Assembly (NCBI GenBank): GCA_039720395.1
Contig: CM077833.1
Span: 15,685,133-15,749,132 of the forward strand
Direction: 5' to 3'
Source: Liquidambar formosana
Lineage: Eukaryota > Streptophyta > Magnoliopsida > Saxifragales > Altingiaceae
Length of the DNA: 64,000 nucleotides
Shown here: one piece after another, positions 42,200 through 54,696 of the stretch
Layout of the letters: each line of letters starts with the position of its first letter
How positions within the stretch are numbered: the stretch's first letter is position 1
Notes under the pieces: generated by a model
Told to the model about the DNA's origin: nothing
What the model saw: the letters and a program-made list of their open reading frames with translations, nothing else
Database searches by the model: none
Program-made: the position numbers and the translations under genes

Positions 42200-42310
42200 A
42201 AAGGGAAAAATAAATATAGATACCGGACTTGAACCGAAGAATGCATATGCCAGTCCAAATGCAAGAAAAATCACACACTACCAACTGGCAAGTTGGCTAG
42301 GCCCAAGGCA
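42200..42310 (-). mobile_element. tRNA-related SINE remnant
   Basis: On the minus strand TTGCCAGTTGGTAG (A-box-like) is followed about 50 bp later by GGTTCAAGTCC, a perfect B box. An AT-rich tail follows. No convincing target duplication, and it does not fold as a standard tRNA. Confidence 0.4.
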
Positions 42311-42839
42311 AAAATTCAATACCGTTTTCTTACATGATGGGCTTTAGGCGATTAAGTAGGTTGGAAGCTTTCTTCTCATAGGAAGCTTAGCAAATAAGTA
42401 AGTTGGGTCTTGAGGAATTTAGTGTGTATTGGGCGTACCGTTCTGAAATAAAAGAAACTTTTTGAAAAAAAAAACCTTTTAAGAGAAACATTTGGAAGAA
42501 AGTTGATATTTGATGAACACACATTTTGAAAGTCATTTTATATCGAAAAGGTTAGAAAGTATAGATAAATTTGGCAAGTTTGGTGCCTTTATTATTATTT
42601 TTTTTTCCACTTGAAAGCCTTTTTCCTTTCCACAATCGGCATTTTGAAAAACTACAATGGATAGTTTTTGCCAACCTATCTTTTAGAAAAAAAATGTCGT
42701 TTCTTAAAAGTTAAACCATTTTAATAGCCCACCAAACACCCATAAAATATATAAAATAACTTTTAGCTCCAAAATGCCTTTTGGACCAGCCCTTCCACTT
42801 GGTGTGCCTAATGCAGACTTATTTTCACTTCGGGCCTTA

Positions 42840-43121
42840 GAGCAACTCCAACGGTAAGGCAAAGCTAAAATTTGCTTAATGTGTTTTAACAGGTGCCCCA
42901 ACGGGCGATGTATTTGGTGAGGTAAATATAGCTTGAGAAAAAAAAATGATAGTTGGAGGTGGGAGGGAAAAGTGGGTGAGAAAAAAAAAATGATTCACAT
43001 GCATTGGAGTAACTACTTTTTTCATATGATGTATTTCCATTGTATTGATACATTTTTACATTGTAGCAATGCAAAGAATAGGTTTATATCACCAAAATAC
43101 CTTACATGGTTAGAGTTGCTC
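42840..43121. mobile_element. MITE with TTA target duplication (PIF/Harbinger-like)
   Basis: Left end GAGCAACTCCAACGGTAAGG, right end (reverse complement) GAGCAACTCTAACCATGTAAGG. Both are flanked by TTA (42837-42839, 43122-43124). Interior 282 bp without ORF. Just to its right (43140-43190) a GGTTCGAATCTG word may mark a truncated SINE. Confidence 0.75.
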
Positions 43122-43506
43122 TTAGGCGATCACCTTACGAGTAAGGTTGGGCCGTTCCTCTGCCAGCGGGCCATGATAGGTTCGAATCTGTAGGAGTCGG
43201 TGCAGATGATCAAATGGACCTTACAATTCAGGCCTGTCTCATGTCCACTGCTAACAACTTTCTAGCATGGTGTTGAATTACCTTATACATCTTGAATTAC
43301 ATATAAGTTTTTCTCTTGCACCAAAACCCATAGAAATTCTAGTATGCAGAAAGTTAACCCAAATAAGGAACTTCAATAATAATCTCACTTAAAATCCCAA
43401 ATTTTTTTCCACATTCCTCCTCCAAACACAACATTGAATGAACTAGATTTTAGTTGATTTTTTTTCCCACCAATCGCAAGATCCATTTACCTACCCAAAA
43501 ATGTTT

Positions 43507-43830
43507 GGACACTACTTGCCTCCACCCCAAGGTGGAAGAGTTCCTCCCCACTTCCATTCATTTTCTGCTACGTGTCATAAATATTTTAGAAAAATATAAA
43601 TTCAAAATCACAAACAAATAAATAAGCTAATATAAATACATGGACACACATTCATGTTAACATAAAAATGTAACACTTAAATATAGATTTATAAAAATGT
43701 GTTTACAATTATGTAAACATGGAAATGCATACACACAGTCAATTCTCCTCCTTTATTTGGATAAGAGGCAAAATATAAGTGGGAGGAGGGAAGGAGCTCC
43801 TCCACCCAAGGGTGGAGGCAAGTATTTTCC
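43507..43830. mobile_element. Mutator-like MITE with perfect 9-bp target duplication
   Basis: Termini GGACACTACTTGCCTCCACCC and (reverse complement) GGAAAATACTTGCCTCCACCC. AAAATGTTT flanks both sides (43498-43506, 43831-43839). 324 bp, no ORF. Confidence 0.82.
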
Positions 43831-43865
43831 AAAATGTTTTTCTACATAATTGATATATATATATA

Positions 43866-44083
43866 GGGTTTTCTTAACATGTGCCCTAAGAGTACTTGTT
43901 AAGATTCAATTAATAACCTAATCATTACATAAAAAATGTTCTTTTCACAATTTTTTTAAACATTTTTACATTTTTTCAAATAACTTTTATCTTTTAAAAT
44001 GCATTTTCATCATTTCTAATACAATTATGGAGTAATTAATTTCAATTTAACATGTGCCCTTAGGACACACGTTGAAAAAACCC
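43866..44083. mobile_element. MITE with GGGTTTTCTTAACATGTG ends
   Basis: Left GGGTTTTCTTAACATGTGCCC and right (reverse complement) GGGTTTTTTCAACGTGTGTCC are inverted repeats. A second copy of the family is at 52579-52748. Both sit at (AT)n-type targets. Confidence 0.6.
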
Positions 44084-45629
44084 AATCAATATATATATAT
44101 ATATATATATCTTATGAGTAGGACTTTGTCTGGCTTGAACCCTTATCAATTTTCAAAACCTAATTAGAAGGCAAGTTTCGTTCTAACTAGAGTTGACTAT
44201 AGATTATGTGTCGTGTGACAAATTGATGTAATGTTAGGGCAACATCTGTCTTTCTTTCTCTGTCCATTAAATGTTCACCTGTTGCCACATGGCATTTATT
44301 TGGATGTATCGAATTTAAACAATTACCAACCCTAAGCATCAATCCCTTAAAACAGGGGACAGCAAGATTAAGATTTTGAGGAAGGTGTACTTGATTTCTA
44401 GAATTTTGGACTGACCTGAACCCTTGATTCCTTATCTTTTTCTTCAAAGTTTCACTGTTGTATAAGGTCAAACAAACAAACAAAAAACTAAGCTTGCAAA
44501 TCATTATATTACACCGTCCTAACAAGAAAAAAAATGGACATTATTGAAAACAACTGAAATTGGGACCCTAAAGCACAATCATGTCATGTGTAACAAATTA
44601 TTTGATGTATAGTCAGACCAACCCCGACCCATTGCAAAATCACTTGCTGACACATGGCACGAAGTTGGATGAAAAGAATTTAAATAATTGCTAATCATAA
44701 GCTTAAATCTCTAGTACTTTTTAAAATCTAGATTCTGATAATGAAGTTTAATTATTAATCCAATAGGTAGACATATGATTGTCGGGATGGACGGTGCTAC
44801 TGGTCAACCGGGAAGTGATCGACTGGTTGGAAATTAAATTAGCCTAATTAAATATGTAAGATGAATCGAGTACAGGTAATATACATCTTTCAGGAGATGT
44901 TATTTATGGAGTACTTATGATAATAAAAGCAATAATCATGCAACATAGCTTATATGGTTTGGTAGAAATACATGTGCAGATCCTTTTATTTATTTATTTA
45001 AATTTTTTTTTAAACCTCTAATCCAAACACACCATTAATTTAAAATTATACTTTCTTTGATGTATCATCCTCTTAATGTGGACACAACACGTAGAATGAT
45101 TGGGTGGTTGACTTCTCTTGGTCAGGGACGGTGACTTTGTATTAAGCTATTGTTTACTGTGCAGATGGTACGGAATTATAGGATATAATCCCCTTCCCCT
45201 CCTTTAGCCCTTTTTTTAGGTTAAAGTCTTTATTTGATAAATATAGTTATCACTATCCATTCCTTGTAATATATATAGACACACTGCATATATTGATTGG
45301 GTATTTGAAATCAATACATCACTATCCTTTAAAAATCACAATCATTAAAGAATAACAAACCTAGCTTTATTATGCATGAGGTGACATGCAAACAGTATAC
45401 CATGCCTCACCTCCTTTTTCCCCCTACCACGTCGCCCTTCTATGACGTTGTCATGAAGAATGTATGTTGTCTTTCACTCTCTATCGTTGTTGTCGTTGTT
45501 ATTTTATTTTTCCTCCCCACTGAGTTACCATTTATCTATCCTAAAGCTACTAGGGTCCCATATGGAGGTTGGGAGATGGACTCAGTGTTTGATCGATCAA
45601 GGAAAGTGGGAAATTAAACTCCGTGTTTA

Positions 45630-45958
45630 TATTAAGTTTCCAACTTACAAGCTTAAGCTTGTAAGTGGAGGGTTCATACTGGTATATGAAGTTATATCAA
45701 ACTTAATATTTGGGCGACGTGGGATATGGTATATTTCTAATACTCCTCCTCACGTGCAGGTCTAATAAAATTCAAATGGCCTGTCACGTGGACAATAAAG
45801 ACGGGTTCACGTGCAAAACGGATCCAGGAACGACATACTCTAATACCATGTTAAGTTTCCAACTTAAAAGCTTAAACTTATAAGTGGAGAACTCATACAG
45901 GTATATAAAGCTATATCAAACCCAATGTTTGGGTGATATGGGTGGTATATTTTCAACA
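45630..45958 (-). mobile_element. 329-bp TRIM retrotransposon with empty-site proof
   Basis: Two direct repeats of about 110 bp (45630-45743 and 45849-45958; TTAAGTTTCCAACTT...) flank a core of only about 105 bp. On the minus strand the right copy is followed by TGGTATTAGAG, a near match to the initiator-tRNA-Met primer site, and the left copy is preceded by GTGAGGAGGAGTA, a polypurine tract. GTTTA is duplicated at 45625-45629 and 45959-45963. Unit 2 has the uninterrupted site at 49836. No coding capacity. Confidence 0.88.
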
Positions 45959-46483
45959 GTTTACTCTATCAATCTGAGCATTCTTATGAGAATTTAGGCA
46001 TTCCTACAAGGATCAAGGAGTTATCTAAGGCATATCTTTGTCAAAGGTAATTATGCCAAAGAAGTTTTTCTATGAGAAATCGAGAATTAAGTTACATGAA
46101 TGTGACGCTTCAAGAGGGATAATTACTTTGAAAAACGTTCACTTAGCAAAAATATGGTTTCAAGTTTACCCAAATTTTTTTTATTTATTTAAATAATAAT
46201 AATAATAATATGGCTTCTCTGCTGCATGTGGGATTGTTAGGATTTGGATCCTCTCCTTGGTTAGGTTATGCTTCGATTAAATGGCACATGTCACTAAAAG
46301 CAAGTGGCATATATGCAGGCACCAGCTGAAGAAAGCAGATGCAATAAATCCTTTGTGTCGTTTTGCTAGATGCGCTTTACTTAGCCCTTGGATGGAGCTT
46401 CTAGTGACTTGTCGACATCTAAATAATTGAAAGAAAAGCAAAACCACCAACCTAATCAAGCAAATAAGGATCCAAATCCAGAT

Positions 46484-46493
46484 TATAAATAGG
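46484..46493 (+). promoter_or_regulatory. TATA-box promoter candidate, duplicated in unit 2
   Basis: TATAAATAGG preceded by a conserved 200-bp stretch; the same word is at 50556-50565 in unit 2. No substantial ORF follows, so it may drive a non-coding RNA, a very small peptide, or be a relic of a lost gene or LTR. Confidence 0.35.
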
Positions 46494-47199
46494 CATGGAG
46501 CCCTCTAGCAACACCTCTCACCCACGTTGAAGTCATCATCATTGATTCATAAGAAAAATCTTATAAAATATCGATCGGTTTCTAAATTCGAACAGATCAA
46601 ATGCTTCATCCTTTTTTCTGTAGGTAAATTATAAGAAAACCTTCTAAACTATACATATACCGAGAAACCCATATAAACTTTAAAACTTTACAAATAACCC
46701 TTCAAATTATTAAATTATGACACTTTGCCTCCTTTTGACTAACTATAATTAGAAAATATGACAAAAATTGATCATGACATCACGTGATTTGACCGCTTTA
46801 ATATTTGAATTACCATGTTATAATTGGTTTAAGAATTAGATTTATCAAAAATAGATTATAAATTTGACTGAAATTTGAGCATCGTCTGTACATTTGTTTT
46901 TGTTCTTGGTTGTTCCTTTTTTTCCTTTTTTTTTTTTTTTGGTTTAATAAGATATTTTTCTTGTTGGAAATAATATATCTATAATGTGCTAAATTGGAGG
47001 TTTCCCGATAAATCACGATTACCATATACAGGCATACAGCAGTGCTATTCTTCTTAACTTTTATTCTGTCTTCCTTTTCTTTTCTTTTTTTTCAAAAAAA
47101 GAGAATATTTCATTAAATTGAAATATTGAGATCACATCGAGAAAACCAACAAATAAGACATCCCCCACCATTAAAATCATATTCTTCTTAACTTTTATA

Positions 47200-47475
47200 C
47201 TCCCACTATTTCTATTTTATTGGCTTCCTTTCATTTTTGGGATGTTCCAAAACTACTGTTCCCTTCAAAAAGTCAATAATTCTATTTCTTTGATTTCCTA
47301 AAATACCTTCTCTCATGGATATTTAATCTATCTTCGATATTTTGTATATTTGAGGGTAAAATTGAAATATTAAAACATATATGATGATGTGAAACAATAA
47401 AAACATTTAATGAGATCTCCTAAAAAAAAAAAAATGTTTTTTTTCAAAAGGGATTGTCAATTAGGAATGGAGGGA
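47200..47475. mobile_element. Stowaway-type MITE, unit 1 copy
   Basis: CTCCCACTATTTCTATTTTATTGGC...GGAATGGAGGGAG with TA-like flanks. The unit 2 counterpart is 51277-51555, so it predates the duplication. Confidence 0.65.
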
Positions 47476-49124
47476 GTGCTTGTAATTCTTTTTTGTATAA
47501 ATTGCAATTTTGGGTTAAAAGTCTGATTCAAGTTTTATTTGATGTGATTCATGTAAAAATAGTGTGAAAGTCCAGGGGCGGAGCCTGGAGTTATCTCCAA
47601 TGGGGAGAACTATGCTATAATTCTGTGAAGTGAGAATTGGGAACTAAAAGCTCTAGAAAGCATTTTTTTTTAAATATTATTTTTTGATAATCATTTTCTA
47701 ATTTAATACCAAAAAAGGATAATATGATCAACTTATTGCAAATTAACTGTAAATATGTTTTAAAATGACTATTATCTTTTTTTTTTAGGCATTATGTTGA
47801 GAAAAGATTATCAAATAGTAATATTTCTTTAAAAAAAAAAAAACTTGATCGAGCCAGCAGGGCACATGCCCCAAAGTCCCCCCGCCGCGGGGGGGTCCGC
47901 CAGTGCGTGAAACCAAGAAAAAAAATTGGAAAGAGTAACGTTTTCCTACTACACAAAACAAAAGGCATTCAAATACTGGAATTCACTGCGAGCACATGCA
48001 TATGGTTTCAATGGGGGGGCCAAGTGTCAGTCTTTCTCGCATCACATGGGTTCTCTCAACTTTCACACGTTTCATACATACCAACCACGGAATTGAACCA
48101 ATAGGTACGATATATATCTGGGGTACACGTGTTAGTGTTTTTAATTTGACATGTTTCATGAGAGGGGTGCTTTTGGGGTGGTGGAAGGATTAAGCATTCA
48201 ATGTTGAGGCGCCAAAAACTCTAACACCCTGTTGAAATTTTTGTGCATTGTTGGATGAGCTTGTGGACGATTTTGATCAAAAGTTAAAAAATTATTATTA
48301 AAATGGTCTTAATGGGTTTTTTCAATATTTAATTTAAACCGTCTGCGAGCTCTTTCAATCGTATTCAACACCTCAATAAAGGGTTGAGTTTTAAGCACCT
48401 CAACACTGACCTGAGCCCTCGATTCCTTATCTTTTTCTTCAAAGTTTTATTGTTGTGTAAGGTCAAACACAAAAACAAAAAACTAAGTTTGCAAATCATT
48501 ATATTACACCGTCCTAACAAGAAAAAAAAACTGAACATTATTGAAAACAACTGAAATGAGGACCCTAAAGCACAATCATGTCATGTGTAACAAATTATTT
48601 GATGTATAGTCAGACCAACCCCGACCCATTGCATAGTCACTTGCTGACACATCGCACGAAGTTGGATGAATAGAATTTAAATAACTGCTAATCATAAGCT
48701 TAAATCTGTAGTACTTTTTAAAATCAGGATTCTAATAATGAAGTTTAATTATTAATCCAATAGGTAGACATATGATCGTCGGGATGGATGGTGCTACTGG
48801 TCAACTGGGCCACCGGCAGGTGATCGACCGGTTGGACCAGTTGCATATGCACATACAAACTGTATAGAAATTAAATTAGCCTAAATAAACATGCAAGATG
48901 GATTGAGTATAGATAATACACAGCTTAGTTTTCAGGAGATGTTATTTACGCAGTACTTATGATAATAAAAACAATAATCAACATAGCTTATATGGTTTGG
49001 TAGAAATACATGTGCAGATCCTTGTATTTATTTATTTAAACTTTTTTTTTAAACCCCTAATCCAAATGCATCATTAATTTAAAATTATACTTTCTTTGAT
49101 GTATCATCCTCGTACACAACACAT

Positions 49125-49298
49125 GGATGATGATCAGCTAAGCACGTGCTGACATAACTTATATCAAAACCTGCATTGGGAGTTGTACCTTATGCATTAG
49201 CGAGATGTGAGATGCATTGAATCAATGCAAAGGGTACAAGCCCCAATGCATAGTGCTGATGTAACTTATATCAGCACGTGCTGATAGGATCACCTTTG
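49125..49298. mobile_element. MITE inserted in unit 2 only, about 10-bp target duplication
   Basis: Ends GGATGATGATCAGCTAAGCA and TCAGCACGTGCTGATAGGATCACC. CACAACACAT occurs on both sides (49115-49124, 49299-49308) and only once in unit 1 (about 45083). Related copies are at 52970-53140 and 41819-41960. The size of the duplication suggests a Mutator-like origin. Confidence 0.75.
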
Positions 49299-50092
49299 CA
49301 CAACACATAGATTGTTTGGATAGTTGACTTGTCTTGGTCAGAGACGGTGACTTTTGCATTAACCTATTGTTTACTGTGCAGATGGCCGGTATGGAACTAT
49401 AGGATATAATCTTCGGCCCCTCCTTTTGCCCTTTTCTTAGGTTAGGTCTCTATTTGATAAATATAGTTATCACTATCCATTCCTTGTAATATATATAGAC
49501 AAACTGCATGTATTGATTGGGTATTTGAAATCAATACATCACTATCTCTGCAAAATCACAATCATTAAAGAATAACAAACCTGGCTTTATTATGCATGAG
49601 GTGACATGCAAACAGTGAACCATGCCTCACCTCTTTTTTCCCCCTACCACGTCGCCCTTCTATGACGTTGTCATAAAGAATGTATGCCGTTTCTCACTCT
49701 GTATCGTTGTTATTTTATTTTTCCTCCCCACGTCGTTACCATTTATCTCTCCTAAAGCTACTCTGGTCCCATATGGAGGTTGAGAGATGGAGTTAGTGTT
49801 TGATCGATCAAGGAAAGTGGGAAATTAAACTCCTTGTTTACTCTGTCTATCAATCTTAGCATTCTTATGAGAATTTAAGCATTCCTATAAGGATCAAAGA
49901 GTTATCTAAAGGCATATCTTTGTCATAGGTAATTATGCCAGAGAAGTTTTTTTTTTTTTTTGAGAAATCGAGAATTAAGTTATATGAATGTGGTGCTTCC
50001 AGAGGATAATTTAATTTGAAAGACACTTAGCAAAAATATGGCTTCAGGTTTACCCAAAAAATTAAAAATGTAAAAAATATGGCTTCTCTGCT

Positions 50093-50300
50093 CAAAATCG
50101 GATTTGGTGAACTTAGCTACTTTTACTATATGATGTAGTAAACGTAGAATCAATGACACGTGGATAAGGAAGAGAAATAAATAGCTATTAAGCGTTAGAC
50201 ATTAAATGCATCTCTTGAATTTTAATCCTCTATTTTTCTTTTTTACCATATGTCAACAATTCTACATTTACAGTACCATGTAATAACCAAATCCAAATTC
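50093..50300. mobile_element. MITE inserted in unit 2 only, 9-bp target duplication
   Basis: Termini contain GGATTTGGT...ACCAAATCC with weaker similarity inward (ATGTAG...GTAGAAT...). TTCTCTGCT (50084-50092) and TTCTCCGCT (50301-50309) flank it. Unit 1 has the single site TTCTCTGCT near 46215. Confidence 0.75.
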
Positions 50301-51276
50301 TTCTCCGCTACATGTAGGATTATTAGGATTTGGATACTCTCCTAGATTAAATGGCGACGTGTCACTAAAAGCAAGTGGCATATGTGCAGGCACCAGCTGA
50401 AGAAAGCAGATGCAATAAATCCTTTGTGTCGTTTTGCCAGATGCGCTTTACTTAGCCATTGGATGGAACTTTCTAGTGACTGGTCGACATCTAAATAATT
50501 GAAAGAAAAGCAAAACCACCAACCTAGTCAAGCAAATAAGGATCCAAATCCAGATTATAAATAGGCATGGAGCCCTCTTGCAACGCCTCTCACCCACGTT
50601 GAAGTCATCATCATTGATACATAAGCAAAATCTTATAAAACATCGATCGGTTGCTCAATTCGAATAGATCAAATGGTTCATCCTTTCTTTGTGTGGATAA
50701 ATTACAAGAAAACCCCATAAATTATACTTATATCAGTTCCAAGAAACCCATATGAACTCTAAAACTTTACAAATAACCTTTCAAACTATTAAATTATGAC
50801 ACTTTGTCTCCTTTCGACTAACTATAATTAGAAAATATGGCAAAAATTGATCATCTAAGCAGCATGTGATTTGACCGCTTTAATATTTGAATTACCATGT
50901 TGTAATTGGTTTAAGAATTAGATTTATCAAAATAGATTATAAATTTGATGGAAATTTGAGCATCATCTGTACATTTGTTTTTGATCTTGGTTGTTCCTTT
51001 TTTTTCCCTTGGTTTAATAAGATCTTTTTCTTGTTAGAAATAATATATCTATAATGTGCTAAATTGGAGGTTTCCCCATAAATCACGATTACCATATACA
51101 GGCATACAGCAGTGCTATTCTTCTTAACTTTTATTCTGTCTTTCTTTTCTTTTTTTCATTTTTCTTTTTTCAAAAAAAGAGAATATTTCATTAAATTGAA
51201 ATATTGAGATCACATCCGGAAAACCAACAAATAAGACATCCCCACCATTAAAATCGTATTCTTCTTAACTTTTATA

Positions 51277-51555
51277 CTCCCGCCATTCCTATTTTATTGA
51301 CTTCTTTTCATTTTTGGTATGTTCCAAAACTATTGTCTCCTTCAAAAACGTCAATAATTCTATTTCTTTGATTTCCTAAAATACCTTCTCTCATGGATAT
51401 TTAATCTATCTCTGATATTTTGTATACTTGAGGGCAAAATTGAAATATTAAAACATATATGATGATGTGAAACAATAAAAACATTTAATGGGATCTCCTA
51501 AAAAAAATACATGTTTTTTTTTCAAAAGGGATGGTCAATTAGGAACAGAGGGAGT
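51277..51555. mobile_element. Stowaway-type MITE, unit 2 copy
   Basis: Counterpart of 47200-47475. CTCCCGCCATTCCTATTTTATTGAC...AGGAACAGAGGGAG with TA on the right. Confidence 0.65.
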
Positions 51556-52578
51556 ACTTGTAATTCTTTTTTGTGTAAATTGCAATTTAGGGTCAAAAGT
51601 TTGATTCAAGTTTTATTTGATGTGATTCATGTGAAAACGGTGTGAAAGTCCAAGGGTGGAGCCAGGAGTTATCTCCAATGGGGAGAACTGTGCTATGATT
51701 ATGTGAAGTGAGAATTGGTAGCTAAAAGCTCTAGAAAGCATTTTTTTTAAAATATTATATTTTGGTAATCATTTTCCAATTTAATACCAAAAAAATATAA
51801 TGTGATCAACTTATTACAAACTGACTGTAAATATGTTTTAAAATGACTATTATCTTCCTCTTTTTGGTATTATGTTGAAAAATGATAATTAAATAATAAT
51901 ATCTCTCCAAAACTAAAAAAACTTGGTCGAGTCAGTGGGGGACCGTGCCCCCAAAGGCCCCCCGGGTCCGCCAGTGTGTGAAACATGAAAAAAAAGAAAG
52001 AAAAAAATTGGAAAGAGTAACGTTTTCCCACCATACAAAACAAAAGGCATTCAAATACTGGAATTCACTGCGAGCACATGCAGATGGTTTCAATGGGGGG
52101 GCCAAGTGTCAGTCTTTCTCGCATCACATGGGTTCTCTCAACTTTCACACGTTTCATACATACCAACCACGGAATTGAACCAATAGGTACAATATATATC
52201 TGGGGTACACCTGTTAGTGTTTTTAATTTGACGTGTTTCATGAGAGGGGTGTTTTTGGGGTGGTGGAAAAGGATTAAGCATTCAATGTTGAGGTGCCAAA
52301 AACTCTGACACCCTGTTGAGTTTTTGTGCATTGTTAGATGAGTTTGTGAACGATTTTGATTAAAAGTTAAAAAATTATTACTGAAATGATCTTAACGAGT
52401 AACTTTCTCAATTTTTAATTTAAGTCGGCTCAACGGTGTTCAACACCTCGACATGGGGTTGAGTTTTAAATACCTCAACATTGAATCTTTGCTCGTGGCG
52501 GGGCTTAGGCAATTGATATATATAGAGGTAAAGTTTTGATATATGGGGCCATGATTATGGATGCTCTCTATATATTTA

Positions 52579-52748
52579 ATGGGTTTTCTTAATGTGAAAA
52601 AATGGTGATAGTGCACAGAAAATTATACAAATTGTATGAGAAAGTGTATTTCTGTAGTTTTTTATATACTTTCATCATTTTCCATGCTAAGGATTATCTC
52701 ATTAAATGAAGCTTAACATGTACCCTTAAGGTATATGTTAAGAAAACC
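52579..52748. mobile_element. MITE with GGTTTTCTTAA ends
   Basis: Left GGTTTTCTTAATGTG, right (reverse complement) GGTTTTCTTAACATATACC. TATATTTAAT is repeated on both sides. Same family as 43866-44083. Confidence 0.6.
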
Positions 52749-52969
52749 TATATTTAATATAATTATTGTTATTTTTAATGTTAATTGGTGCACACAGATA
52801 CGTCCTTACAACTTTTTAATTTTTAATTTGAACTGTTCACAAACTCTAATCATCTAACGGTGCTCAACACCTCAGTACAGTGTCAAGTATTAAATACCTT
52901 GAGTATTAAATACCTCAACATGGAAACCTTGCTCACGACGGTGTTATATATATATATATATATATATAA

Positions 52970-53140
52970 GTGATCCCATCAGCACGTGCTGATATAAGTT
53001 ACATCAGCACTATGCATTGGGGTTGTACCCCTTGCATTTATTCAATGCACCTCACATCCCATTAATGCACAAGGTACAACTCCCAATGCAGGTTTTGATA
53101 TAAGTTATATCAGCATGTGCTTACCTGATCATCATCCTAT
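52970..53140. mobile_element. MITE, family of 49125-49298
   Basis: GTGATCCCATCAGCACGTGC...GCATGTGCTTACCTGATCATCATCC, in inverted orientation to the unit 2 copy and sitting in an (AT)n tract. Confidence 0.7.
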
Positions 53141-54690
53141 ATATATATATATACAGACAAAGTTTTGATATATGGGGCCATGATCATGCTTATGGATGCT
53201 CTTTATATATTTATTATTATAGTTATTATTTCTGATGTCAATTGGTGCAAACAGGTACGTCATATCCTTACAAAAAGTTGAACCAATTACCTTCCACAGG
53301 TTCACACATTTGCTTGAACAAATTGAGATAAGACTTATATGAGTTGCTCATATCAAGTAAAACGAGGTTGGGTTTGTTTACCCTTTTTTAATTAATTGAT
53401 TTATTTATTTATTTTGATCGTCAAGGAGTAGTTGAAGTCTGCTAGCCCACCTTTGAAGTGCCTTTGCCTCACCACTGTGGTAGAAAATACTTAATTAACT
53501 TGGCTATACTGCCAAATCATAATTGTCCACACACACATATATAGAAGATAGGGATTGATATTCATTAACACATAGTGGAAAACTAAAACTTTTTAATATA
53601 TTTTTATAGAAATAATATTTTGTCAATTTAACCGTTAAATTAAATAATCCACTCACATGCGTCATGCAAGTCAAATTTCAAGTTAATTAGAGATTAAAAA
53701 GTTATATCATCTATAACATGTTTCGAATTATAGTTTTATTTATAAAATAAATATAATTTTACAGATCAAACACTTTTTGATATCCAATTGATTTGAGATT
53801 TAGCATGCATGACATATATGAGAAGATTATCTATTCCAACGGTGAATTTGGAAAAATATGGTTATGATAATAAGATATTGAGGCTAAGGGTATAAGAATA
53901 AAAAGTCTTACACTAAGTGTAAGTTTATCCCTCTCAAATATATATATATATATAATGGTCGGGACTATCGCGCATGATCACGGTCATTTGTGGAAGACAC
54001 GCACACGTTCACACATACGCATGTGTCATTCATAAACTGTCTTGATCATACAGGATATCTTGCACATGATCAAAACTGATATATGGCTGTTAGCCTCTAG
54101 GGTTTTGACTTTGGGTGCTGTTTTTATATTATTATAATTACCTTTTTTTTATTCTTTTTAAAAGAGACAGAAACTTTCTTACAGAATATTTAACCAATTA
54201 CCTTTAACCAATTACCTTCCATATATATATATATTCTCACATTTTTTGAACCAATTAATATTAAACTTGAGTTATTGAATAAAATGAAACCAGGTAATAA
54301 ATTGGGCCGGGCTAGCTCGCTTACTTATTATATAAATTTATTTTTTCCCATGCATCATTAGGAATGATTGAAGCTAACAGCTACCCACCGCTTGGAGTGC
54401 CTTCAGCTAATGCACCACCATGATTGGAAGGACTTTGGCTATCCTTTGGAAAGTTAGGTTGGATGTTTATCTCAATCTTAACCTTAGTGCATGATTACAG
54501 GAATACCATGATTTGTAATGTAAGGAGATTTTAAAAAAGGACAATATATACTTGCCTAAATCCCTAACATCCACTTACCTCCCATTTATCAAAAATGAAA
54601 TAAAATAATGAGAATTAATCATATATATGTATTCTCATGAAAGGGATTGGATGAGTCATCTTAATTGCGAGGAAGTTACGTATGTATATA
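53141..54690. other. gene-free AT-rich DNA
   Basis: Several (TA)n runs (about 53938-53955, 54223-54233). No ORF with a recognisable domain and no clear element boundary. Confidence 0.5.
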
Positions 54691-54696
54691 TTAAAG

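Larger units (their letters stand above)
44411..48404 (+). repeat. 4-kb tandem duplication, unit 1
   Basis: Collinear with 48405-52486 over its length, with scattered substitutions, from GATTCCTTATCTTTTTCTTC to a TTGAG-type MITE at the end (48194-48404). Carries a TRIM (45630-45958) that unit 2 lacks. No long ORF; short ORFs near its ends recur in both units (44187-44525 region, 47907-48193). Confidence 0.88.
48405..52486 (+). repeat. 4-kb tandem duplication, unit 2
   Basis: Starts where unit 1's terminal MITE ends (48404/48405) and ends with the homologous MITE (52278-52486). Differs from unit 1 by lacking the TRIM and by having two extra MITEs (49125-49298 and 50093-50300). Confidence 0.88.

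Noticed and set aside
43130..43330. Full SINE to the right of the 42840-43121 MITE
   Set aside because: Only a B-box-like GGTTCGAATCTG is convincing; A box, tail and target duplication were not found, so only a possible fragment is mentioned.
47907..48193. Short ORFs repeated at 51945-52308
   Set aside because: They recur because of the tandem duplication and differ by frame shifts between units, so they are not under coding constraint.
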